Source: Pedobacter nutrimenti (lineage in GTDB: Bacteria > Bacteroidota > Bacteroidia > Sphingobacteriales > Sphingobacteriaceae). From it: a stretch of 64,000 bases of DNA. The stretch is taken from assembly GCF_003208655.1 (NCBI RefSeq), contig NZ_QKLU01000006.1, forward strand, positions 1 to 64,000. Reading direction: 5' to 3'. The translations under genes and the position numbers were made by a program. Within the stretch, counting starts at the first letter, position 1. Every line of letters starts with the position of its first letter. The notes under the pieces are model-generated. The model saw nothing but the letters and a program-made list of their open reading frames with translations. It did not search any database and was not told the origin of the DNA. Shown one piece after another: positions 16,802-25,716 of this stretch.

Positions 16802-19102
16802 TTATAAAGTGTAATTGAAATTTGCTTTTTGATCTGCAATCTGAATGCTGAACGCCCCAGGCTGTGTTGTGCTTTCCAACGCTTCATTTACTGTACTTAA
16901 TTGCGCCGCATTGATGGTAAATGTTAGGGTTTTGCTTTCTCCTGCTTTGAGTTCAATTTTTTCAAAGGCCCTTAATCTTTTGGCGTCAGGGCTGATGGGC
17001 GCAGAAACCAATTCCGAACTGAACAGCAATACACTTTCTTTTCCTGCTACTTTTCCGGTATTGGTCACTTCTACCGATACGGTTAAGGATTCTCCTTTTT
17101 TCAGGGTCGTGCTGCTGAGTTTAAGCGCGCTGTAACGGAAAGTCGTGTAGCTTAAACCTTGTCCAAAAACGTATTGCGGATTGTAATCTGCATCGTAGTT
17201 GTACACCCCTTCAGTAGTTGATCTGGATTCAGATGGTTTATGATAATAAGTAAACAAAGCATTGGGGAACTGGGGATAGGTGTAGGGCAGTCTTCCTGAA
17301 GGGTTGACCTCGCCAAACAAAATATCTGCAAGGGCATCTCCACCAAAATTTCCCGGTTGATAGGTCTGCAGGACCGCTGCCATTTTCTTTTCAAATTTGC
17401 TGATCACACGTGGTCTTCCCTCGTTCAGTACGAGAATAATTTTTTTGCCTGTTGCAGCAAGCTTTTGAGCCAGTTCAGTTTGCAGATCCGAGAGGTACAG
17501 ATCATTTAAATTACCTGGGGTTTCTGTATAGGTGTTTTCACCCAGGCACAGTACAATCACATCGACATCTTTGGCGGCCTGTACAGCCTGGTCCATTTTA
17601 TCGGCATATTCTTCATAGTACTTACCATCCATTTTATAACTTACCCCCGGAACATAAGTGATGTTTTCTTTGCCGGCCTTGTTTTGAAGTGCTTTTAAAA
17701 TGGTATTGTATTTCCCGGCAAACTCTTCTACTTTTTCCCCCTGCCAGGAATAGGTCCAGGCACCGTTTAAGGTCCTCATGGAATTGGCATTGGGGCCCGT
17801 GACCAATATTTTGGATGACTTGGCCAGGGGTAGGATCTGGTTGGTGTTTTTTAATAAAGTAATAGATTCTGCTGCGGTATTGTAGGCTGCTTTTTCAAAC
17901 TCCGGACTTCCGAATTTTGGATAGTCTTTTGGATGGGTGGTCGGTTTTTCAAAAAGGTTCAATTCATATTTCAAAGTCAGGATTCTCCTCACCGCATCGT
18001 TAATGCGTTCTTCTTTTACTTTTCCTTCCTTAACAAGTGCAATCAGGTCATCACAAAAGGGTTCATAGTTATAGGCGATCATAGACATATCTATTCCTGC
18101 ATTTACAGCAATCCTGACCGCATCTTTATTGTTTTTGGCAACGTGGTCCCTGGCATACAGGTTTTCGATATCTCCCCAGTCTGTCACCACCAATCCTTTA
18201 AATCCCAACTCTTCTTTGAGCATTTTTGTAAGTATGTTGTAATTGGCATGTACCGGAACGCCATTGATCAGGCCCGAATTGACCATTATGGTTTTTGCTC
18301 CTGCATCTATTGCGGCTTTAAAAGGAGGCAGGTGATATTCCCTTAAGGCCTGATCAGAGATCACTGCAGGGGTCCTGTCTTTACCCGAGACCGAGGACTG
18401 GTAGCCTAAAAAGTGTTTTACAGAGGTGGCTACCCGGAAAGGATTGGACACCTCATTGTTTTCACCTTCATAACCTTTAACCATCGCTTTCCCAAGTTCT
18501 GCGGCCAGGTAAGGGTCTTCTCCAAAAGTTTCCTGCTGACGCGGAAAGCGCGGGTCAGGACCAAGGTCCAGCTGTGGCGAAAAAGTCCATGGAATAGAGC
18601 TTGCGCGGGTCTCATAGGCAGAAATTTCTGCTCCTCTATGGATTAGTGTCCTGTTAAAGGTGGCAGCCTGGCCGATTTGCTGCGGGAACATGGTGGCTCC
18701 TGCCGTATAGGTTTCTCCATGGATGCCATCAATGCCATAAAGTACCGGAATGGCATTTTTGTTTTTTGTCATGGCTGTTTTCTGAATCTTGCTGATGATG
18801 TCATACCAGACCGCTGTTGTTCTTGCCCTGTTGTTGGAGGTATTGAGTACAGAGCCGATTTTATATTGAACAAGGGCTTTTTCCAGCTCTTTTGGATCCA
18901 GGTCGAAGGGTTCATAACTGGTAAAGCGGTCTTTGCCTTTACCAATCACATCCAGCGTGATCTGGGCCATCTGACCAACTTTTTCTTCAAGGGTCATTTT
19001 TTTGAGCAGCGCTTCGACTTTGGCCGCTGTTTTGTTTTGGGCCCCAGCGGACAAGGCGCTGCAAAGGAAGAGGATCGGAATTGTTCTTTTTTTTAGGTTC
19101 AT
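16802..19102 (-). CDS. bglX: Glycoside hydrolase family 3 beta-glucosidase, BglX-like
   Basis: This enzyme releases glucose from the non-reducing ends of beta-glucan oligosaccharides, probably in the periplasm. The 766 residues match BglX. A signal peptide covers 1-21 (ending SAGAQ). The N-terminal GH3 TIM barrel carries the KH motif (K229-H230) and nucleophile D308 in LVVTDWGD. The alpha/beta sandwich and C-terminal fibronectin-III-like domain follow (GQGLSYTTFRYS onward). It begins 55 bp after susD, across a hairpin, and ends 43 bp before GH30. It would complete degradation of the oligosaccharides produced by the GH30 enzyme and imported by SusCD. Confidence 0.93.
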   Translation of the reverse strand: MNLKKRTIPILFLCSALSAGAQNKTAAKVEALLKKMTLEEKVGQMAQITLDVIGKGKDRFTSYEPFDLDPKELEKALVQYKIGSVLNTSNNRARTTAVWYDIISKIQKTAMTKNKNAIPVLYGIDGIHGETYTAGATMFPQQIGQAATFNRTLIHRGAEISAYETRASSIPWTFSPQLDLGPDPRFPRQQETFGEDPYLAAELGKAMVKGYEGENNEVSNPFRVATSVKHFLGYQSSVSGKDRTPAVISDQALREYHLPPFKAAIDAGAKTIMVNSGLINGVPVHANYNILTKMLKEELGFKGLVVTDWGDIENLYARDHVAKNNKDAVRIAVNAGIDMSMIAYNYEPFCDDLIALVKEGKVKEERINDAVRRILTLKYELNLFEKPTTHPKDYPKFGSPEFEKAAYNTAAESITLLKNTNQILPLAKSSKILVTGPNANSMRTLNGAWTYSWQGEKVEEFAGKYNTILKALQNKAGKENITYVPGVSYKMDGKYYEEYADKMDQAVQAAKDVDVIVLCLGENTYTETPGNLNDLYLSDLQTELAQKLAATGKKIILVLNEGRPRVISKFEKKMAAVLQTYQPGNFGGDALADILFGEVNPSGRLPYTYPQFPNALFTYYHKPSESRSTTEGVYNYDADYNPQYVFGQGLSYTTFRYSALKLSSTTLKKGESLTVSVEVTNTGKVAGKESVLLFSSELVSAPISPDAKRLRAFEKIELKAGESKTLTFTINAAQLSTVNEALESTTQPGAFSIQIADQKANFNYTL

Positions 19103-19114
19103 AGTGTGTGTTTA

Positions 19115-19147
19115 TACAATAAGGGCTGCATGGCAGCCCTTATTGTA
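19115..19147 (-). promoter_or_regulatory. Intercistronic stem-loop between susD and GH3
   Basis: A perfect 15-bp inverted repeat (TACAATAAGGGCTGC and its complement) surrounds a 3-nt centre. There is no long T run on the minus strand, so it may be a transcript-processing or attenuation hairpin that favours susCD over the hydrolases, not a full terminator. Confidence 0.6.
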
Positions 19148-19157
19148 GGGAAAAAAA

Positions 19158-20573
19158 TTATCTTACATTGGGATTTCTGTCCAGTTCGCTCTGAGGGATC
19201 GGGAACAGTAATTTGGCGGGGGTAACATTGTAATTTAAAGAAGCCCCATTGCCGTCTTTTTGTGCATTCATAACTGTAATGGCGCGGTTTGTCCTGAGCA
19301 GGTCATACCAGCGATGACCTTCAAAGGCAAGTTCAAGGCGTCGTTCTTTTTCAATCGCCAGGCGCATGGAAGCCTGGTCGGCGGCTGGTGTCCCAGATAG
19401 GTTGACCCGGTTTCGGATTTGATCGACCAGTGTTTTTGCCTGTGCCCATCCACCGCTGCTCTGCTCATTCAGGGCTTCTGCTTTCAACAGGATGATGTCC
19501 GCCAAACGGATCAGGTAAGTGTCGGTTTTGTCATCTGCCCTGTATTTATGGATGTGCGGATAGGTCGCATTGTCTTTCCAGTAATCATCGTCCCAGCCAA
19601 TGCCATCGGTAAAAATACTCGAGGCCTTACGTACGGCATCACCTTCACTGTTGAAAAGGGCCACCAGGTCGTTGGTCGGGGTATTGAATTTTTTCCAGCC
19701 GGCACCAAAAAGCTGACTTGGCATCCAGTTGCCATGTCCTAGTGGACCGCCCCAGCCGTCATACTGCATTTCCCAAATAGCCTCCGTATTGTTTTTATGG
19801 TTGGAATCCCATAAAAAGTCGTAATTGCCCAGCAGGCTGTAACCACCATTAATGGTTGCATCGGCGTATTGCTGTACTTTAGACCAGTCGGGATTGGATT
19901 TGGTGGCGTAAACTTTAGCCAGCAGTGCATTGGCAATTCCCTTGGTCACAATACCTTTGTTTGGTCCTGAAACCCTGGCATTGGCCGCTCCATATTCCAA
20001 ATCTGCTATAATCTGTGCATAAATCGCATCTACACTTGCTTTGGCTGGCTGAAATTCTTCAGCCGTACTTGGGGTTTTTAGTACCAGGGGAACGGAGCCC
20101 CAAAGCCTCACCAGATGGAAATACATATAAGCTCTCAAAATACGGGCTTCAGCAATGATTTGCGTCCTTCTGTTGTTGAGGTCCAGTTTGTCGTCCTTAA
20201 TGTTGGGCACATTATCTGTAATCAGATTACAGTTTTTAATGTCTTTGTACAGAGCAGCCCAGTCCCGGCTTACATTTGAATTGGTTGGAGTGACGGTAAA
20301 CTTGTCCAGCTGGGCGTTGTTTGGGTTATCCCCACCTGCATAACAGTTATCGGATATGACATCTCCATTGGTCATAAAATCCATGATGTGAAAATCGTTG
20401 TACATCCCATCGTAAGCACCCTGAATCAGTTTTTCAGCTGCTGCTGCGTCGGCAAAGGCCACATCAGGAGTAACCTGACTGATTGGGCTTTTGTCCAGAA
20501 AATCTTTCTTGCAGCTGGCCAGTGTTAAACCCAGTGTACCAGCCGCTATTATTGAATATATTTTAAATTTCAT
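19158..20573 (-). CDS. SusD/RagB-family starch-binding-like lipoprotein
   Basis: This surface lipoprotein forms the lid of the SusC transporter and binds the polysaccharide. It has 471 residues with a lipobox LASC (C21), followed by KKDFLDK, the classic N-terminal SusD sequence. A tetratricopeptide-like helical region comes first (ILRAYMYFHLVRLWGSVPLV), and the C-terminal half holds the RagB/SusD domain with RRLELAFEGHRWYDLLR. It follows susC by 11 bp. With GH3 and GH30 downstream, the ligand is probably a beta-glucan. Confidence 0.93.
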   Translation of the reverse strand: MKFKIYSIIAAGTLGLTLASCKKDFLDKSPISQVTPDVAFADAAAAEKLIQGAYDGMYNDFHIMDFMTNGDVISDNCYAGGDNPNNAQLDKFTVTPTNSNVSRDWAALYKDIKNCNLITDNVPNIKDDKLDLNNRRTQIIAEARILRAYMYFHLVRLWGSVPLVLKTPSTAEEFQPAKASVDAIYAQIIADLEYGAANARVSGPNKGIVTKGIANALLAKVYATKSNPDWSKVQQYADATINGGYSLLGNYDFLWDSNHKNNTEAIWEMQYDGWGGPLGHGNWMPSQLFGAGWKKFNTPTNDLVALFNSEGDAVRKASSIFTDGIGWDDDYWKDNATYPHIHKYRADDKTDTYLIRLADIILLKAEALNEQSSGGWAQAKTLVDQIRNRVNLSGTPAADQASMRLAIEKERRLELAFEGHRWYDLLRTNRAITVMNAQKDGNGASLNYNVTPAKLLFPIPQSELDRNPNVR

Positions 20574-20584
20574 TGTTTCTAAGA

Positions 20585-23491
20585 TTAAAATCCAACATTA
20601 ACACCAAACAGGAAGGTCCTGGCTTGTGGATAAGTTCCATAATCCACACCCATAGAGGGGCCGTTCCCTTCATAACGCTGTACCTCAGGGTCAAAACCTT
20701 TGTATTTGGTAAAGGTCAGCAGGTTATAGCTTGTGGCAAAAACGCTTAATTTGCTCATTTTCCATTTGCCTAGTGTTGCTGCTCCAAAATTATAAGAGAG
20801 GGTAGCTGTTTTCAGGCGCAGGTAAGAACCATTTTCCACAAATCTGCTGGAAGTATAAGAATTAATCGTATTGTCTTTTTCTGCTTTAGGGATATCGGTA
20901 ATCTGTCCTGGAGTTGTCCATCTGTTCAATACAGCGCTGGATTGATTTTTGGAGTCGTTTAAGCTCTCCAGATCAATACGGGAGGCATTGAAAATGTCAT
21001 TGCCCTGCACGCCCTGGAAAAACAGGGACAAACCAAATGGGCCATAAGTCAGGTTGTTGTTCACCCCATAAGTGAATTTAGGTTGTGCATTACCGATAAA
21101 GGTACGGTCTCCGGCGTCCAGACTTCCGTTATTGTTCAGGTCTGCATAAGTCGCAGCTCCTGTCTGAGGGTTTACGCCTGTAAATACATAGCCATAAAAA
21201 CTACCCAGTGGCCGGCCTACTTCAACCCTGATGGCGTCGTCTCGTTGATAAACGCCTCCAAAATTGATCGAAGTCACAGAGTTTCCAAGACTGGTCACTT
21301 TGTTTCTGTTGATGGACAGGTTGATGTCAGTTGTCCAGGTGAATTTATCTTTTACGAAGTTTTTGGTCGATAATACAAATTCCAAACCTTTATTTTCCAT
21401 AGAACCTACGTTTCTGGCTTGCGAATCAAAGCCAATACTTTGAGGCAGGGGCACATTGATCAGCAGGTTGTTGGTTTTTTTCAGATAAGCATCTGCGGTA
21501 AATGTAATCCTGGAATCAAATAAACTTAAATCCAAACCAATATTGGTTTGGGTGGTCTCTTCCCACCTCAGGTCTGGGTTTTTCAATTGTTTGAAATTAT
21601 AGGAACCCTGTGGAGTTGGCTGATAAAGCTCCAGGTAGGCATAATCACCGATACCTTCGTCATTACCAACTTTACCCCAGCTTCCCCTGATTTTTAAATC
21701 ATTGATGGTTTTGCTGTCTTTCAGGAAATTCTCTCCGGAAATTCTCCATCCTGCAGAAACAGAAGGGAAATAACCATATCTGTTTTCCTTAGGGAACCTG
21801 GAGGAACCGTCCGCACGGAAGTTCGAGCTGAACAGGTATTTTCCATCATAGGCGTAAGTTACCCTGGCCAGGTACGAACGTTTGGACCATTGTGAAAAAG
21901 TAGGCAGTTTGGGGGTAATGGAAGTCGCTTTTGGTAAAAGTTTTCCGTTGGCGTCCAAAAACTTGGTTTCTTCGTAATCATAATACTTATAATCAGAAGA
22001 CTGAAGGGTCATACCTGCGGTGGCTGTGAAAGCATTTTTTCCTACATTTTTGCTGTAGTTTAAAATGTTCTCATTTAACCAAACCTGGTCGTTGGTTTTG
22101 TTGTTTCTATAAATTCCCTGTTGAACCCTTCCGTAATCCGTCATGAAAGGATCCAGAAAGTAATCGTAGAAATTTTTATTGATGTTGCTGCTGATGCTGG
22201 ACTTGAACCAGAAATCTTTTGTAAAATTGACCTGGGCACCGAAAGATCCCAAAAATCTAAAATTACGAGTGGCATTTTTGGAACCATAGGCATTGGCAAT
22301 TGGATTTTCCCAGCCACCTTTGTTCGGATTGCCCTGGTATTGTCCGTTGGGTGCATAAACACCAATTGTTGGAGGGGTTGTTAATGCGGCCAGAATGACA
22401 CCTCCATTGGCAACACCATTGTTGTCGTTCACATCAATGGAATTTCTTGCTGTTAAAGCAGCACTTCCGGTTAATTTTAACCACTTGGTGAGGTTCTGGG
22501 AACCGTTAAAGTTAAGGGTATATTTGTCCATTTTAGCTGGCGCAACCGTTCCTTTGTCTTGTTGGTAGCCTGTAGAAAAATAATACTGTCCTCCGGTTAC
22601 CCCGCCAGCCAGGGAAACCTGATAACTGTTTTGGTGACCTGTTCCAAAAGCAAGGTCCTGCCAGTCTGTATTGGCATTACCAATGGTGGTATAACCAAGT
22701 TCTTTCATTAAGGCAGCATATTGCACATTGTTGAGCACATTTTCTTTTTTCCATAAATTGGAAAAACCGGTAAAGGCATTAAAACCGACCTGAAGTTTGC
22801 CTGCAGTCCCCTTTTTAGTGGTAATGAGTACCACACCGTTTGCGCCGCTTGATCCATAGATGGCTGCCGCTGAGGCATCTTTGAGAATGGTCAGGCTTTC
22901 AATATCATTAGGGTTCAGAAAATCTGCGTTTCTGGAAGTAACTCCATCGATCACATACAGTGGGCTATTGGATGCGGTAATAGAGGTGTTTCCCCTGATG
23001 CTTACCGATACACCTGCCCCTGGTTTACCGGACTGGGAGGTAATTTGGACACCAGCAGCTTTACCCTGTATGGCCTGTAATGGATTGGTGACCGGTTGGT
23101 TTTGTAAATCTTTGGAAGATATAGACACCACAGCGGTGGTCAGGTCTTTTTTAGTTTGGGTACCATAACCCACTACGATAACCTCGTTTAATTGATTGTT
23201 GTCCTCAGAAAGGCTCACATTTACGGTTGTCCTTCCTGAAATGGCTTGTTCTGTGGTTTTATAACCAATAAATGAAAAGCTTAAAGTTGCCGATGCCGGG
23301 GCCTTCAGCACATAAGTTCCGTCGGTGGAAGTCATCGCACCCTGACTGGAACCTTTCACTTTAACCGATACCCCGGGTAAAGGAAGGCCCTGCTGGTCCT
23401 TTACTGCACCTTTTACAGTGATGTCCTGAGCCATGGCAATTGAAAACCCATAGAGCAGGAAAACAATAAAAAGAGTAAACTTTTTTCTCAT
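20585..23491 (-). CDS. SusC/RagA-family TonB-linked outer-membrane transporter
   Basis: This 968-residue outer-membrane transporter imports oligosaccharides using TonB energy. The layout is a signal peptide (1-21, ending SIAMAQ), a carboxypeptidase-regulatory-like domain (about 24-105), the TonB-box/VIVVGYGTQTKKD signature just after it, a plug domain (about 115-230, with SIRGNTS and ASAAAIYGSSGANGV), and a 22-strand barrel ending with FLFGVNVGF. It is the first gene of the beta-glucan locus. The 304-bp region upstream carries two 21-bp repeat sites that are candidate regulator targets, beyond which lies the receptor gene on the same strand. Confidence 0.95.
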   Translation of the reverse strand: MRKKFTLFIVFLLYGFSIAMAQDITVKGAVKDQQGLPLPGVSVKVKGSSQGAMTSTDGTYVLKAPASATLSFSFIGYKTTEQAISGRTTVNVSLSEDNNQLNEVIVVGYGTQTKKDLTTAVVSISSKDLQNQPVTNPLQAIQGKAAGVQITSQSGKPGAGVSVSIRGNTSITASNSPLYVIDGVTSRNADFLNPNDIESLTILKDASAAAIYGSSGANGVVLITTKKGTAGKLQVGFNAFTGFSNLWKKENVLNNVQYAALMKELGYTTIGNANTDWQDLAFGTGHQNSYQVSLAGGVTGGQYYFSTGYQQDKGTVAPAKMDKYTLNFNGSQNLTKWLKLTGSAALTARNSIDVNDNNGVANGGVILAALTTPPTIGVYAPNGQYQGNPNKGGWENPIANAYGSKNATRNFRFLGSFGAQVNFTKDFWFKSSISSNINKNFYDYFLDPFMTDYGRVQQGIYRNNKTNDQVWLNENILNYSKNVGKNAFTATAGMTLQSSDYKYYDYEETKFLDANGKLLPKATSITPKLPTFSQWSKRSYLARVTYAYDGKYLFSSNFRADGSSRFPKENRYGYFPSVSAGWRISGENFLKDSKTINDLKIRGSWGKVGNDEGIGDYAYLELYQPTPQGSYNFKQLKNPDLRWEETTQTNIGLDLSLFDSRITFTADAYLKKTNNLLINVPLPQSIGFDSQARNVGSMENKGLEFVLSTKNFVKDKFTWTTDINLSINRNKVTSLGNSVTSINFGGVYQRDDAIRVEVGRPLGSFYGYVFTGVNPQTGAATYADLNNNGSLDAGDRTFIGNAQPKFTYGVNNNLTYGPFGLSLFFQGVQGNDIFNASRIDLESLNDSKNQSSAVLNRWTTPGQITDIPKAEKDNTINSYTSSRFVENGSYLRLKTATLSYNFGAATLGKWKMSKLSVFATSYNLLTFTKYKGFDPEVQRYEGNGPSMGVDYGTYPQARTFLFGVNVGF

Positions 23492-23610
23492 AATTTTTTG
23501 CTTTGTTTAAATTAAATTGATGCATAAAGTTAGGATGACTTTTAGGTTAATTCCAAGTAAATTCATTAAAATATTATTTGTAATTAACTGATATATAGAT
23601 TGTTGTGTGT

Positions 23611-23631
23611 GTTTTGATACGCTTTGATACC
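23611..23631 (-). promoter_or_regulatory. Candidate operator, proximal copy
   Basis: This is a tandem of two 10-bp units, GTTTTGATAC and GCTTTGATAC, followed by C. In the direction of susC transcription it reads GGTATCAAAGCGTATCAAAA plus C. It lies about 120-140 bp upstream of the susC start. A 19-of-21 match is found at 23703-23723. Confidence 0.6.
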
Positions 23632-23702
23632 CTTGTGGCCTACGGGGCTTTTATGCTGATAAACAGTACTTAAGGCCAGGTACAGAAGGGGTCCCTTTTA
23701 TG

Positions 23703-23723
23703 GCTTCGATACGCTTTGATACC
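23703..23723 (-). promoter_or_regulatory. Candidate operator, distal copy
   Basis: This second copy of the 21-bp site consists of GCTTCGATAC and GCTTTGATAC followed by C. It starts 92 bp from the proximal copy and lies about 75 bp after the receptor gene's stop. I saw no further copy in other intergenic regions by eye. Confidence 0.6.
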
Positions 23724-23795
23724 GTCTTTTTTTTTACGTAATAATTCTGTGCAATTTGAAGCGGAAGACAAAAAATGAGACGTTTTTCTACATTT

Positions 23796-25703
23796 TTAGT
23801 CTAGGACCAGCTCGCTCCAGCCATTTTTATTTGCCTTTTTTAATTTGGATTTTCTTTCCTCCATGACCGTTTTTATCCTGGAACCATAGGTCCAGCAGGT
23901 ACTTTGACGAATGCCTAAAAGTTCTGACAATTTATGAGAGGAGATTTTGCCTTTTGAGGAGAAAATCAGGAACACCATATAAAACGCCTTATTGATTGGA
24001 ATTCTGGTATTGTGGAATATGGTATAGGTGGTTACGGATTCTTCATAGCCACATTTGCTGCAACGGCGACTATAGGGGATATGGCCAGGATAATAATGTG
24101 TATTTTTACATTTTTTACAGGTGTAACCATTTTTCCATTTCAGCTCGGCGAGGAAAAGGTTACAGCTTTCCCGGTCCGGATAAATTTTACTGAATTCTTC
24201 AAAATCCACATCGGCAGACATGACCCGGTCGCGGGTCACTTTTTCCACATTGGTTTGTAATTCCTGATTGTCCTGTTCGAGTAGAACGTTCATCCGGGTA
24301 ATTTCTTCGGCTTGTTGTTTCAATAAGTCATTGGCCTGGAGCAGTTCATGATTTTTAGCTTCGATGATCAGTGATTTATGGAATACTTCTTTGGTCCGCT
24401 GTTCTACCTTGCGTTCCAGCTCCTGGTTAAGATCATCCTTTAGTTTGGCATTTACAGCCATTTGACGGATCATTTGTCTTTGGGCCTTGTCTTTTTTTCT
24501 TTTCAGGATGCTCACCTTGTCACCTATGGCAAAGGATAAAAAAACCATTTCCAGAATAAAACAGAAACTCAGGCTGTAATAACTAATTACCCCAAAATTA
24601 AGCCAGGCAAACCCGAGCATAATGAGTAGCTTGAGGGTAAAACCCAGGAAAAGAAAGCTGTAACCCACCACAAAAAAGCGGGCAGGTAAATAACCCTTTT
24701 TGTAAATATAAATACCGGTAAAAAAAGCAACCGAAAGTGGAATAAACTCTATAAACTTATAACTAAACAGGTTTTGGTTAAAACAAAGGCTGTAAAAGAA
24801 AAATATAATCCTTAAAGCAATAATCCAGTTGATGAGCCTGTTGAGTTTGGGGGCTTTGGCCCTTACAAAAAGGAGTTCCCGGGTAAAAAGCAATGCAAAA
24901 ATACTGGTTGTGCAAAGGGCAAAAGCATAGGCAATTTGATTCCAGCCTGGAGCTGAGGGCCATAGGTATTGATAAGCAATACCATCTGAACTCATCTCAA
25001 ACAGACCAACGCTAAGGTTGTAGAGTACATAATACAGGTATTGTTTTTGCCTGATGGCAATAAACATGATCAGGTTATAAAAACTAAAGACCAGGATCAT
25101 CCCATAAAAAATGCCAAAGAAAAAATATTCATCCAGGGCATAGGAAATAAACCAGTCTACACTACGCAATACAATGATGGCATCAGAGATTTGCGAGGAT
25201 TTGATTTTGAAATAGTAGGTTTGGGTAAGGCTATTGTCGTTGTCAATATGGAGCTCGAAATTTTTGTGATTCAGCTCCCTTTGCTGGAATTTATAGTTGT
25301 CACCAAGTTCCTTGATCTTGTAAGTTCCGTTTGTCTGCGGTAAATAAGCGGTTATATGGTCAATAGTCTGGTCAAAAAACTCCAGAATAAAATGTTTTTT
25401 AGCACGCTCGTTATGTTTGATCCGGATCCTGAACCAGTAGGTGGTGTTCAGTTCCCTGGTTTGAGGTGTACTGGATTTGCTGGGAATAAATTTGGTATCG
25501 AAAGCCTTGCTGCTGATCTGGTTAAATGTAAGGTTCCCCTGCGGATCTTTTAACAATTCAATTTGCTTGAAAGAAAAGATCTGTTGTTTAAGGTCATCCT
25601 TTATTTCTACCGGTACTTGTGCCAGTGTGTTTGTTGAAACGAAAAGGCCAATGAAAACAAAAAAAAGACCGAAATGTTTGAACTTCAATGCTATATCCAC
25701 CAT
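23796..25703 (-). CDS. 7TMR-DISM membrane receptor fused to an IS1595-transposase-like zinc-ribbon/HTH domain
   Basis: This 635-residue protein appears to be a membrane sensor that carries its own DNA-binding head. A signal peptide covers 1-29. An extracytoplasmic 7TMR-DISMED2-like beta domain spans about 40-182 (NTTYWFRIRIKHNERAKK region), seven hydrophobic segments about 192-395, and a long coiled coil about 400-490. The last 140 residues match the N-terminal recognition region of IS1595-family transposases: an acidic helix with YPDRESC (508-514), a four-cysteine zinc ribbon (C529/C532 and C548/C551), then TIFHNTRIPINKAF and a helix-turn-helix about 585-612 (KGKISSHKLSELLGIRQSTC). The DDE (ISXO2-type) catalytic domain is absent, and no kinase or receiver is present. 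The gene starts 13 bp after the beta-lactamase stop and lies just upstream of susC. I infer a one-component regulator of that locus; control of the exporter and beta-lactamase is an alternative. Confidence 0.8.
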   Translation of the reverse strand: MVDIALKFKHFGLFFVFIGLFVSTNTLAQVPVEIKDDLKQQIFSFKQIELLKDPQGNLTFNQISSKAFDTKFIPSKSSTPQTRELNTTYWFRIRIKHNERAKKHFILEFFDQTIDHITAYLPQTNGTYKIKELGDNYKFQQRELNHKNFELHIDNDNSLTQTYYFKIKSSQISDAIIVLRSVDWFISYALDEYFFFGIFYGMILVFSFYNLIMFIAIRQKQYLYYVLYNLSVGLFEMSSDGIAYQYLWPSAPGWNQIAYAFALCTTSIFALLFTRELLFVRAKAPKLNRLINWIIALRIIFFFYSLCFNQNLFSYKFIEFIPLSVAFFTGIYIYKKGYLPARFFVVGYSFLFLGFTLKLLIMLGFAWLNFGVISYYSLSFCFILEMVFLSFAIGDKVSILKRKKDKAQRQMIRQMAVNAKLKDDLNQELERKVEQRTKEVFHKSLIIEAKNHELLQANDLLKQQAEEITRMNVLLEQDNQELQTNVEKVTRDRVMSADVDFEEFSKIYPDRESCNLFLAELKWKNGYTCKKCKNTHYYPGHIPYSRRCSKCGYEESVTTYTIFHNTRIPINKAFYMVFLIFSSKGKISSHKLSELLGIRQSTCWTYGSRIKTVMEERKSKLKKANKNGWSELVLD

Positions 25704-25716
25704 TCAGCAGACAAAG

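Larger units (their letters stand above)
23492..23795. other. Regulatory region between receptor gene and susC
   Basis: This 304-bp non-coding stretch separates the receptor gene's stop from the susC start. It contains no open frame of note. It holds two repeat sites (23611-23631 and 23703-23723) and is AT-rich near susC. I found no clear TAnnTTTG box on the minus strand. Confidence 0.6.

Noticed and set aside
23796..24200. IS1595 transposase remnant as a mobile element
   Set aside because: The zinc-ribbon/HTH is in frame with a complete membrane receptor. No terminal inverted repeats, target duplication or DDE region was seen, so it is called as a domain of the receptor gene.
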